Positions 25,558-39,318 of a stretch of 64,000 bases of DNA are shown piece by piece. Below the pieces are notes generated by a model that saw only the letters and a program-made list of their open reading frames with translations, searched no databases and was not told where the DNA came from. Source of the stretch: Bigelowiella natans CCMP2755 (Eukaryota; Cercozoa; Chlorarachniophyceae). Location of the stretch: the NCBI GenBank assembly GCA_000320545.1, contig ADNK01002524.1, positions 86,001 to 150,000 of the forward strand, written 5' to 3'. The position numbers and the translations under genes are program-made. The number at the start of each line of letters is the position of its first letter. The first letter of the stretch is position 1.

Positions 25558-27725
25558 ATAGCTTGTGTGAAAGGCCATTGTTGTGATGTTCTTCTTCTAT
25601 ATGTATTTGCTTCGTAAGGAAGAATCTACGTGCCTCATGATGTCGCATAAACAATTAGCTTCACTGAAATATGCATGATAAGTCACTATTTATAGTAGTC
25701 TGCTGCTGCTGAAGGCCTTTGTTTCCTCCTAGCCAAAAATAATTCCGATGTATTGTGGTAACACTGTTACAGGCCGTTACGCGTTTTGTGGTGTGCTTAA
25801 TGCGGGTTGCATTCGGAGGGCGATTGCTCTCACACCAGGAGACAAAACAGCTCAAAGACGGCATCGTATGTGTCACTTAATTTGCATTGACCTGCATGAA
25901 TTGTGTGGTTTAGATGGCGCATTCGAGAAGAAGCAAACAAACTAGCGACATGGTGTATCTGCGTGTGGTTGTGTTTGTGTGTGTGCGTGTGTGTTTGTCT
26001 AGTATATCCACGGTTTTGATATTTTGAACATCGATTCGCCTTGTTATCGGTGCTGTCTCCCCTTTCACACGTTGCACCGTTCTGATCCCCCCTTCGCTGT
26101 TTGCGCCGTCATCGTTTGCCCTCCGCAACCCAAATGCTCATCAGGTGAGTGAGGCGCAGGAGATCACGGAGTGCCTCTACGAAGCCCGTGACACTGCGCA
26201 ATGCGGAAAGTTGCGCTATGTAGACTTTGCCGAAGCTTTTGTGCGCCACCCGTTTGCAAAGGTTGAGAATAACGATAAATTGATGATTATGGAGATAGTT
26301 ATGATAATGTAGATGGTGATGATGATAGTGACGATGATGATAGTTGCGGGGTGTTAAGAGTATCAGATACGTGAAATATTGGAGCAAACACGTACAATCA
26401 GCGTTATGGTCTATGCGTCAAACAACTCACCACCACCTCCTCAGGTCTTGCATATATTCGCATCACCGCACACCAAAGTGCCTCCCACGCCTTCGTCCAC
26501 TGCAAGGATGCAAAGGAGTGATGAGCATGGAATAAGACAACCAGGATATGAAACTAAGGTATAGTATATTCAGACGTTTTCTGCACATTCGTCTGCACGC
26601 GCATTCACATGGAATTGCGAAGTTGTGGAGTAACCCGCCACGCCGAAACGCCCGGTGAAAAAGAAGAGTTTGGGCATGGAATTTGATTGTTTTGGCACAT
26701 CCAATGTTGTGTCGCTGCCGCCATCTGACCGATTATTTCCTTCCAAAACAAAGAATCAATACTACGACGAGAAGGGCAAGAAAGGCAAACTGGTCCTTGA
26801 GCGTGGAGATGGAGTACGATTTCGTCTCAAGCCGCAAGATGTGCAGGGATTGGAATTCCTAGTGCAAAACCTGGGAGGGCTCACATTCACGCAACTTATG
26901 AACACGTACAATTTTCATCACGATTATAGTGTCTCCTTCCCCTTTTCTCTCTCTCTCTCTCTCCCTCTCTCTCCCTCTCTCTCTCTTTGAGTGTGTGTGT
27001 GGGTGGGTGGGGGTGTTGTGTGGGAACTATATCATCGCTGCAGCACACTGATAGCAGCACCGTATGGCTACCTCACCAAAGATTCGTCCATTTTGCCAAA
27101 AACGGAGCTCTAAACAAGGAGCAATTCAACGCTGCCATAGACGCTCTAGTGCCTGCAGCTGCTATCTCCCAAGTAGAAGGCGGCGATGACAACGAGGGCG
27201 CAGCTGGGGAGGAGGGCGATTACGAGGATAGAGAAAGGTGATGGCAATTGAGTTGCAAGCGAAAATATGATCATCATTTCTAGCTTCGTTACTATCACCA
27301 ATGCTATCTCGCCACCACCGTTATCATCACCATCATCATTATCGCCGTCGTCGGTCACTTTTCTCTATTCAGGCAAAGCAAATCCCGAACAGATGCCTGG
27401 ATGCTGCGGTTTGTGCTTCATCGCCTTTTTGAGGTAGAAATGGCTGGGAGGGGGGGCGGGTGTAGAATGGAAGTCATGTCGCATGTTACCCGGCCCCCAC
27501 CGTTTGCGAACGTTTAACACCGCAAATCGGAAGTGGAAATAACTATGAAATATGTTTCAAATGCGTGATAATAATAATAATCATTTGGGTTTTAAAATTT
27601 TTCCATTTTTGGTGGGAGCGGGGGGGGGGGGGATAGTCCGAGCATCAGTCTGCAACTGGATGTTGTTGAAGGATGATTATATCTGCGTTTTCTTTCTACT
27701 TCTACTTTCCCCTCTCCCTGTGTAC

Positions 27726-27762
<37 letters not shown>

Positions 27763-28106
27763 TGTATTTGTGTGTGCGCTTTTTTTTTAGGTCTTTGATT
27801 CTAACAATGACGGAGCTGTTGATTGCTTCGAGTTTCTCTCTGGTTTGAAATCAAATAACACATACGAAATGACACCTTTTAAGCTCCTCAGCAGACGCTG
27901 TACTCTCGCCATTATTCCTTTAATCCACGTCGGAATGACTCTTTTTTTGTCTGTTTGTTTGGTATTTGGCGCTGCGGCAATTTGCCTGGGTTTCGGTAAC
28001 AACGCAGGAATCAACTTTCTCTTGAATTCCGACATCAAGCAAAAACTAACAGTGGGCTTTATCATGGTAGACTCCAACGGAGACGGGTAAATGAGCATAT
28101 TTATAG

Positions 28107-28140
<34 letters not shown>

Positions 28141-29798
28141 GTATTGTGCATGACATTGACGCGTACACTTTGAACAAAAAGGTACATTGAGATGGAGGAG
28201 CTCTTCAAGTTCTTCATTTCGTTCTATTCTCTGGTAGCCGCAATATCGTCAGAGGCGCGTGCATTGAGCACGCAGGATCTTCGCAATCTAGTTGTGGACG
28301 CTTCCCAGGTGCCGCCGCAACTGCCCATTACCATTGCCCGAAACTCGATGCACTGATGGCAGAGACTGCCATCATCATCATCATCACCACCACCACCACC
28401 ACCACCACCAGCCAATGCAATGAAATGCGTGTTTTAATTGCGACGAATATTCAGGCCAGTGCTAGAGCTCTTTTTGCGGCTGCGGACTCCAAAAGAAGGT
28501 TCGACCCCCACGCGCACATGGCATGATGGTGATGGTCAGCACCAACTAGCTGCACTGCATACTCACCGTCTTGGTTTTGTGCGTATTTGGGAACTCTTGT
28601 CCCACTTTGCACTGTGCTGTGCGACTGCCAATCGAGGGTATCAGTACCTTTTGATGACTGCTCTACATCATCATCATCATCATCGCCATTGTCTCGTTTG
28701 CGGTCATTTTCGTGATATCATGCCATACCTGGTTTCAGGGGCAAGATCTCCTTGGCGGAGTTCGTAAAGGCTTACGTGAGCGACAATGAGCTTGTTCCGT
28801 GGGTTCGCTTGTTTGTCAAACTTGGCGCTGAAGAGACCAGGGCAGGGGGGGGGGGAGCAAAGGTTGTACTGGCACCTACACATCATGTGGATATGAAAGC
28901 TAATGTCTGTGTTGATGCTAGGAATACAACGAAATCAAGTTAGAAAGATATATATTATATATATATATAACACGGTATGGACGTCATAGTATGCATGAGG
29001 CCTCTATGAAAGAATGGAGAGAGCACGGTTTTCGCGTAAGTACATTTCTCTACAACACGTTGAGTATGATATAATTTTCAGAGAAATCAAGACGCCAGAG
29101 GTGGTTCTCCCACAATCAAGCTAGCAGCTGGACTTCCCACCCCAAGAGTCTCGATGAAGAAAACCGCACGTTTCAACGACGATGTGGACGAGGAGAAGCA
29201 GCACGATGATGTAGAGGCAATCCCTGTTGGGCCGCACTCATCGAGTAAGAAATAGACATTTGGAATATGAGAATGCGACTGATATAATGACCGTGTTGAT
29301 ATTGCTGTGCCTGTGGTGTAGCCTAGCTGTGTGTAATATCGACTTTAACTTGCTGTTGTGAGCTGATCTCAAAACAAATTTCGTAACATCTTTTCTCTCT
29401 CTCAACCTCTTTCTCTCTCCCGCTCTCTTTATATATATATGTATATATATTTATTTATTTATTTATTGTTTATAATTTCGATGGTTTTTCTTAGCGCGAT
29501 TTGTGAATTCTCCGGAAGAAGAAGAATCTGTCCTTCTTCAGATTGCCATTTCGAACGATGGAAAATACCTGTACGACAACCACGCGCACAGCTTCACTAC
29601 ACATTATGGAACTATTATGCCAAGCCGATGTTCCCTCGTATCTTAACTTTCTAAAAGCAGATGATGATAATGACGATAATGATGATGATGTGTTGATGAT
29701 GGTGGCAATATCGATGATGTCTTCGAGTTGCGATGTATACCGCACATCTGCCAGTTCACGAATAACTTTTCCTCTGGCAGATTTTGCACGTACATTTG

Positions 29799-29834
<36 letters not shown>

Positions 29835-30855
29835 ATTCACCGCAGGTATCTTACTGACGACGACATGGAAAAGCTGTACTACATCAGAAACCAACTGAAA
29901 GGATATTCAGCCAAGGATCTGCTCAATATATTTGATATGGCAGCTGATGCAGGGAGCCTTGACCATCGGGTGGATATGCTACTGAATCAAGCTGTTGTAT
30001 TGTATGATGTATAGTTGCGGAAGATATGCAAGCGAATGTACATGTTTGGAGGTTGGTGAGAGCAGCCTGCACACGCATTCTGAGAGATGCATTCTGAATA
30101 ACAACATTGACTGGAAGTCAGGAACACTTGATTGTTATTCACTCGTTGTGCTGCTGCTGCTGCTACTTCTTAGGGATTCATAAGCTGCCTGAGGTCACTC
30201 ATTCCTGGTGAAGACCTTGATGAGGATGAAAAGTGAGTGGGAAGTAGCACCTTTCCTCGTAGCGCGGAGCACTGATCATTAATGCATATGAGGATGATGA
30301 CAATGATGATGATGGTGGTGGTAGTCACACACATGCCAAGTTCCCCAAATTTGGTTATTGCTCTTAGACGATAGCGTTAAGTTTACCATCGCGCTAGCTT
30401 GAGCGAATACAAAGCAAAAGTCGCGTTGTCCATAGTCCTGACACGCCTTTTGCCTTCAACACCATCGTTATCGTTAATAGGCATCATCTGGAACAGCATC
30501 TGCAAGCACTCTTCTACGTCTTTGACCGCGATCTTGTAATTGATACTCTCCCCGCCATCAGGGATTCACTATCATCCGCAGTAGCAATGTTACTTATCAA
30601 ACTCATGTTTTGCACCATGATGGCTAAGGCCTCGTCTATATGCTTACACAGCTGATTGGTGATATGATGCGACGGGTGATTGTTGTGTTGTTGGGTGTAC
30701 CTGTTCCAGGACGGACTGATATCTGTGCATGAGTTTCTTTGCGGTTTGTACGTATTCTGCGAGGAGCCACCAGCGAAGAAGCTCGCGGTGAGTGGCATTT
30801 ACTTTTCCGCTTAACCCAACGCAAGAACATCACAGCACGTGATGTTCTAAATGGC

Positions 30856-30894
<39 letters not shown>

Positions 30895-33800
30895 CCCCCG
30901 TGCAACTTTCTCCTCTCCCCCTACCCCCCCCTGCTCTCTAGGTATTGTTCTCACTGGTTGATATGGACGAGGATGATATGATTGATGCTGACGAGCTTCG
31001 GTTGTTTTATCGTTCAATTCTTGCTGCTCTCGTCGGGCTCTCCTCCTGGGCGCACTCGGTAGTAAGTGCAAGGAAATAATAGCTTGATTGTCAATATGCA
31101 CGAGAGCCTTTAGTTAGTGGCGTTTAGATGGGTGAAAGTTCGTCTCTCGAGTATCTTTCGAGATGAATGCGATATGCCAACGACGTATCTCGGAGAGTCC
31201 GTTTTGCTCACCTACTCTCTCCCCTGCTGACGCCGGTCAGGTCCCTGTCTCGCACCTTTCGCAGCTGCTCTGGAACGCCGCAGCGATAAAGACTGCAGAG
31301 TTCTTCGATTGCGCCGGAGCGGCAATGGAAGAGGAGGACGCCGTTAGCTTCACCACGTTTTGCCAGATTCTTACCAAATTCCCCCAAACAGCTCCTTGGC
31401 TATCAATTCCTGACGATGAAGACCAGGCGGTGGGTTGCATGTTTCTCCCGTGCGTGCGATATGCATGGTGGCGCGTATGATGTTCAATCCATTGCTGAGT
31501 TCCTTCTCTGTCCCCATCCTCTCATCTCACGTGCAGAACGACGATGAGGAGAGCAATACAGTGGTGATATCTCCAAGAAAAGCGGCGCGAATGCGCCAAA
31601 GCGAGAGACCGAGGGTATATGTATATATTTGCACTTTTGCCGTTGATTCAGTTTGTCCTTACGTAATGAGAGTACCAGCCAATGGTAATTGAATTTATAG
31701 TTTATAAAGTGTAGAGGGGGTGGAGAGAGGGGAAAAGAGGGAGGGATGGTAATATGTTGCGTTTTGTAATCTTTATTCTTTGTTTTCTCCTTCATTTTCT
31801 TCGTCATCTCCCACCCCGCCCCGCCTCATTCTTGACCGTATCACCCATCAGATGCTGGCCTTGACAGCACAGGATGTAGCGGCAATCGAAGCTATAGCAC
31901 AAAGCACCCAGTTCAGGTAGGAAATCTAGACAAAATTATAAAGACCGTGAGGACGATATTGACTAGATAAAAACACGCCATGTATTTACTACCCTTTCTA
32001 CAACGTCTCTCCTGCAATAACCTTTCGAATACAGACGGAGCAGCACCTTGCATCTTCCTCACCGTTTTTTGGTATTATTTTTGTTTTGGTTTATTTCCCT
32101 CCCCCCCGCATTCCGTTGATTCCCCCTTGTACAGGGATATGGATCTTAAGATGATGCTTCGAGCCTTCGCTACTGTCGCAAAAACGACCGAGGCAGGCAC
32201 TGAGGTCAACAAGGCTGGATTTACCAAGATTTGTCGCGATCTTGTACCAGGACTCCGAAGCGGTACTAAGTAGCTCTGTTTTAGTAGTAATAGTAGTAGC
32301 AGTAGAAGCAGTAGTAGTGTGAGCATAGATGTCGGTATAGTTGCGAGGGCATGTGGAGTTGGCGCGTGTGCGTGTGTTTGACGGATTCTCCGCTGTATAT
32401 TTATACTTTGGTCTATTGAAGATGACGAAGAGGGCTTGAGGTCTTTTGCAGAGCTGCTGTTTCTCCTATTAGATAGAAATCAGGTTGTCATGTGAGAATA
32501 GAGAGAAATCGTGTACTCCTCCTCCTCCTCCTTAGCACGATCAATCTTCCCCCGAGCACATTTATATGATTTTCACGATTCAATGCGAAGCTACCAGATG
32601 TATTTGCCGTTTTTTGTCCACGCCGAGAAGTAAACACCACGATTGTGTTATTCTTTACAGAATGGGCGAATCGACGTCACAGAGCTTACTGTTGGCCTTT
32701 CGATTTTCCTCAAAGGTCAGTCGGCATTAGCAAAGCTCATCTATGTTTTAACGGGCTGCACTCACCACCACAGCATTCAGTCGATTGTGAGTAGTACATT
32801 AGTTTCGCGTCGGTATGGCAAAAGGAAGTTTCATTCACATGATGCCCTCATGGCTCTAATTAACAGGAAATGCGACGCAGAGGCTGCGGCTGGCGTTTGA
32901 TTTGTGCGATTCGAATGCTGACGGCAACGTTGATTGGAGCGAAATGTGAGTGCGTGCGTGTGTGCGTGAGGATATGATGATGATGACGACGATGATGGTG
33001 GAGATGAAGAGGTTTTGAGATCGTGAGGTGCTGAGACGTCTGATAGCAAGACGGAGAGGAGCATCAGATATCCTTGCTTACTGCACTCGTATGGCGGTCG
33101 CGTGCTGCTTCTACAACACAGCATGATCATACATCAAGGCCTAATTATAGCTGTTAGATACAGTGTGCTTCTTCGCTAATGCTGACTCATCCACCATCCT
33201 CGACAGGTATAAAGTGCAATCCTCTAGTCTTTCCGTATTGCTCGCATTTGCCGCGGAGTCACAGTCGCTCTCCAACGCCATTCCAAAGCTTCAAGCCCTC
33301 GTTAAGATAAGGGCGAAGGAAGCTACTGACGCTGTTTTCGAGCTAGGAGACACGGTCAGAATCCACTTGGGCATATATCGTGTTTGTAGATGAGCGTGTG
33401 TGTTTATGTTTGTGTGTGCGTGCTTTGGTACGTGGCCCTTCAAAGAGCTTAGAGCCGCCATTCTTTGCTACTCAAGAATTGGGTCGGAGACTGATTGAAA
33501 ATTGGTGTGTTATGATAGAACAACGATGGGCTCCTGTCCTTCGATGAATTCGCAGCTCTCTACGCAAATCACCCGGTAGGTTTTTACCAAAGAAAGCATT
33601 GTGATGCGTGCTTGCAGGGATGGTGACATCGTCAGTCGTGGGAATTGTTTGATATCTCGGTTGTGTGAGTGAGTGTGAGTGTGTGCGTGTGTGTGTGTGT
33701 ATGTGTGAGTGTGTGTGGTGTACGAAGTCGGCATTAACGGCAGATCGTTTTGAAAGTGGATTTTGGTGTTTCGATGTTCATCCTTCTGCATCTCTTTCCT

Positions 33801-34148
33801 CTCACGATGATGAATGAGACGAATAATTCCTATCTGCGTCACCTTTATAAAGGGTCTCTTACCATGGATGCACATCTACAACCACTCGGCATCATCTTCA
33901 AGCCCCTCTGAGCTCAAAGAGGCTGAAGATACCACAGCAAACAGCCCGAGGGTGTGAAACGAAGAAATTGGAGAATTATAATAACTTGATGTATACTTTT
34001 GGGGGAAAAAAAAACAGAGGAAGAGAATATAGATTGTTGTGTTTTCGTGGAGAAGAGGCGTATTCTGATGAAAGCTCTATGAAATGTATTTCAAAGGGGA
34101 AAGGGAACGTTTTGACTAACGTTTTGACTGCGAAATTACTTATTTCAC

Positions 34149-34188
<40 letters not shown>

Positions 34189-34835
34189 TATATATATATA
34201 TATATGTATATGAGCAGGTTATGCTACGAGATTCAGACGCCTTTGGGCCTCTGCCAAACAATGGAGAATCTTCCGATGAGGAGGAGGACGACGAAGAAAA
34301 GCGTAAAGGTAACACCAACGTCCTGATGAGGCGCATATACTCACAACACTAGTGATGATGACTCCCCTCCTCGAGGAAGTAGGATTTGCTGTATTGCGTG
34401 CAATTTTTGTGTAGCGAATTTAACTCCTGAAACGAAGCAAATGCACTAGCATCTTGGGTTGTGAAAGTTGCCTTTTTGCGTGTCTTTATCCACCGAAAGC
34501 ATCGGCCATCGGCACCTCTGTCGCAGCATCTCCCTTTTTTTGACTCAGCCGTCTTGTATTGCGCACTGTTTCCATTATCTTAGGATATATTACAATGCGG
34601 AAGTCCAATCGGTACAGAGCACCAGCTAACAATGACGAATCTGTGATGCATAAATACTACTATTATGCAGCACAGCTAACGATGACGAACATGAGTCGCA
34701 TGAAGATCACGCGGCGCATACGAATTATTCACGAAATTCCTGATTGCCTTTTAGTACCTCACGTGTACGAACGTGATATTCTCAAATTTTTCTGTTATCG
34801 ATTCATTATGTTTATTCAAATTTTTGTCCCCAATC

Positions 34836-34877
<42 letters not shown>

Positions 34878-36576
34878 CTTCTACCTCTACCTCGTAGAGA
34901 GCAGCTTCGATTCATCAAAAAATCCAGCGGGCTGAGCAAACTATCACCAGAGACGATTTACGACGAGTTAAAGACAATAGCGACTGCAAAGGAAGGAGAT
35001 TCCAACTATACTGTAACAAGAAAAGCCTTTCTAGACTGGATTGTTGGGAACTTCTCAGAGGGTTGTTGATCAATACATCTTAATAAATAGTATACTATAA
35101 AGTACGTGACAAATGAGGACGACGAGGAAAAACTGTGGGTAGGGAGAGAAGGGGGGGGGTTACTTTACGTCACTCGATGCGTCATATGGAAATCAAATGA
35201 GTTTGGTATAAACATGATATTAATGAGCCAAGATAAAAGCTAGCATCTGAGTAGAGTTTGGCCGTACATACTTTATCAGAAAAGCACAAGATCGATTGGG
35301 AAACCCCTCCCCGCGAGGTAATATGTGTCTCGACTTCATCGCTCTATAGTTTACTTGCCATTCCTGGAGGCCTTTTTTTTCCAACCTACCTTTTGAAAAA
35401 CACGGGATTTGCTGTTTTTCGGCCCTAACAAGAAATTAAACTGTGCGGCCTTGGAGACGCGTCCATTTGGGGGTGCTTTGAATGCGCTCGGGGAATGAAA
35501 GAAGGCATCGCTTAAGGGCGCCACTCTAATATCTTTTGATCTTGTTTATGTTCGAAAGAAGCAAGGAGACGGTATGCGCACCGGAGACGGGGCTATGTCC
35601 CCCCGCAGCTCGGAGAGAGCAGTAAAGATGCACGTGTTAAGTTTCTTTGGCATGATCTTCGATTCTCTCGACTATGCGAGCTACCAGCGGGTTGGTCCTG
35701 ATGTGTAGTAGTCCTCCGAGTGTTAGATAGAATGAAATGGTGAAATTATCCCTCGTGCTGCTATGAAGTAGTAGAAGTAGAAGTAGAAGTAGCAGTAGTA
35801 GTAGTATTAGGCCTGAAATCCATCTATCGAAAGAGTAGCAAGATTTATTTTTATTGTGTACACGCGCCCATACAACTTGCCATCTCCTAGCGCATAATGC
35901 ATGACGATGGCGGTTCTTCGTTAGCAGCGGTGGAGAGAATACCCATGTATTGTCGCTGGCATGATATCCTGACTGGAACACCATCTCAATAGAGCATCAA
36001 GCACCGTTGACTTCGTTTGATTTGTAGGTTCCAACGGCTGAGCTTGCTTTTATGCTCTGTGGGTTTTGCGGAGGTAGTAAAAGAGTGCGAGGCCAATGTT
36101 TTGTGTGTGTGTGTGTGTGTGTGGAAGAGAGAGAGAGAGAGTGAGAGAGAGCGAGAGTGAGAGAGACGGGGGGGGGGGGGGGGATTATATTATCGTCGGA
36201 TGACACTGATACGTACATAAATGTGCATATGATGTTCTTACATAATTGCGAGCAAGTTCCGTGGCACTATTAAGAATGGGACTTCTTAAAGTCGATCTTC
36301 AATTATTTGCAGCTTCCTGATCTTTGTTTACAAATATGCGTAGGAAACCTGACAAGCAAGCTGAAAGTCGCATTTCACATGTTTGATGAGGACAGGTGGT
36401 TATAGTAGCCGTGACTCCAAAATAAGTGCAGTATTTGCTGTAAAAGAAAAGCATTTCCAAAAATTTAGATTTGCTGATTTTTTGCCGCATTTATATGGCG
36501 GTTGCAAAGCTAGTTGTTGTTTTGCAGACCGATAACCACTGAGTGATCACAATTTTGTATTATTCAAATTTTAAGA

Positions 36577-36616
<40 letters not shown>

Positions 36617-36649
36617 TGCATGCTTACACAAAAGACGTATATATAACGA

Positions 36650-36690
<41 letters not shown>

Positions 36691-37444
36691 TATAATATGA
36701 GATTATGTATTTCTGGTTTCAAATCTAAAAGCATATTGGTTGAAATTGCTACTATTGCCCCTGCGGGACATATCTATGATAGAGATGAACGAATATCGAA
36801 GATGGAGATGTTCTTCTTCCTGCGCACACTGATCGCCTTTGTCCTCACCTCCACGGCGCGAAGCAAGGATCATATGGTGAAGCTAGAGGAAACATGTAAT
36901 ACACTCGACACGATCTAACACGTTAGCACAACAGCAGCATCAGCAGCATCAGCAGCAGCAGCAGCCGAAGGAGCAAAAGCAAAATGGCAAATCTCTACTT
37001 CTAGAACGCGCCAACAACGATATGAATTCATCCTTTCTATCTTTTCACCAGGCAATAAATTAGCGCAAGAGGCAACGGTGCGGATCTTTGACGTCGCGGA
37101 CTCGAATAACGATGGCTCTCTAAACTTTGACGAGTTCTACGAGCTTTGCTTGAAGTGAGATGGGGGAGGGCATACAAGGGAAAAACAAGGAATTACCAGA
37201 AGCTTTGTATTGATGTCTTCGATGTTGGGCTCTCTTTCTTCTCCCTCTTTCTCTTTAGATTTCCTTTATTTGTCTCATGTTCTTATTCCCGCAAACACCC
37301 ACACATACAAGCTCGCGCATGTAGATAGAGAGAAGTCTCATGAGAGGAGGTGAGGGGGAATCGTGAAAACTGAGAGAATTTTGCTTGTTTTCTTGCTTAC
37401 AGACATCCAGAATTATGCCCCTGGATCCAGGTTAGAAAAGCGTG

Positions 37445-37484
<40 letters not shown>

Positions 37485-38226
37485 TAGATATATTTATACA
37501 TACATGAATGCATTAGTTTGTATCATTTCGGCAATTTGCCGAAGGTGAGCGAATGGCGTCAGCTCGTAGCGAGCTGCCTGCAATCGTGCACACCAGAAAG
37601 AGAGGCAGATCATGCACACACGGGGACCAATCTAGTCCGTTGTGGCGCGAGGAGATCTGATATAGTCCAGAAAATTAGGAGCCTTTGTAGATGTAAATAT
37701 GTTTTGCATGGAATGAATCTTGCTGCAAGCTTTGCTCTGTCGTGGCATCATTCAATTGCCGCTGTGGATTCATTAAGGTGTTCCAAGTCTTCGATGAGGA
37801 TGATGACGACGATGAAGATGAGGAGGAGGAGGGAGAGGGAGGCGATAACCTTCAAGGCAATGACGCGGAGAGGCTCGGAGCGGCCAGCAGCAGCAACGTC
37901 GATGGGGTTGAAGACGATGGTGAGATGAAGGAGGGCACGAGCTTTGATCCAATGTCCACGTACTCGCCACGTCATGTTGTAGCCAATCTCAAACGCGCGA
38001 AAAGCCTCTTCAGCCTCATACCGACGAGACATCTCCTGCACATATGCAAGTCAAACAGAGGGGCTTGGAGGTAGGAAGAGAGAAAGAGAGGGGGGGGGGA
38101 GGAGGGGGAGAGCGGATTTACACTTCAAACGTTTGCTTTCTCGCACGAACTGGGGGGGGTATAGAGGTGTTCTGAAACTGGTTTTCTTTTGTTCGGTATA
38201 GTGATGATGTGTTTGTGAATACGATA

Positions 38227-38260
<34 letters not shown>

Positions 38261-39077
38261 ATGATATACTACGTTTAATGCATGCTTGGATGAGCACTTG
38301 AGCCAACACTTTCTCCTAAAATCCTGCGAACATCCTTCGGTGTTGCTGTTATGCCTAGATTGCATCAATTCCAAGAGCTGTTCACAACGTTGATTCAATC
38401 GTCGCTAAAGCAAGTTGTGCTTTCGAAGGAGGAGAGGAACGGTAGATCTGTTAGCACGATAGTATAATATTGATGCTTGTTTTGTTTGGAAGGGGTAATG
38501 CCACTTCATTTTTTCTCTGAAACGAATAGAACAACGATATATAGTTATTTGAGTATTGTCGGTCGTTATACTGCGCGAATCGTGGAGATTTGGTTCTTCC
38601 TCTTCTGTGCTCTCCCTACTGTTTATTCTTCATCTACGCAATGATGATGCGCATTGATGTCCCTGAACGATATACTTCGCAAAGGGCTCGCACACGACTT
38701 GGAAATGCTGTTCCACATCTTCGATGCGGACGGAAACGAGGAAGTTGATACGTGGGAGTTTGTTTCTGGTACTTGTGAGAGAGGGAGGGAGAGAGAGAGA
38801 GGATAGAGATATGTGATCGCACATGATGTTTTGCTTTCAAATTCGGAGCACTCAAATTTGCAGCCGTTGTCTCTCCTCATTGTGTTTAGCCTACGCTCCA
38901 ATCAATTTAAAAAGCTGCGTGATAGATGTACCCGTCACGTGTACTAATTGTCCTCAACTCCTTTGCGATTAGGCATCTTCCTCCTATTGGACGGCACTGC
39001 ACGCCAAAAGCTTGATTTTGCCTTTGGGTTGTTCGACAAGGAAGGCTCGGGGGTAGCACCGGACATCACACACACAT

Positions 39078-39115
<38 letters not shown>

Positions 39116-39286
39116 ACACCTTATTTTCTGTTTCGGGTTCTCGAATATGGTCCTGCTACACATACATATCATGTACTACTACCCACATGCAGCGTAATAC
39201 AAAAATCGCAACTGCATTGTGTTAAAGATACACTGTACATACACACACACACACACACACCTAGACATGCACACACAAACGCATAT

Positions 39287-39318
<32 letters not shown>

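Noticed and set aside
27845-28090. Apparent membrane helix inside the EF-hand protein
   Set aside because: Splicing out 27843-28007 gives an exact match to the other modules, so the hydrophobic stretch is most likely intron; kept as a finding about possible retention.
35637-35984. 115-codon minus-strand frame
   Set aside because: Antisense to the module 8 region and extended by a CTA/GTA repeat; no splice partner.
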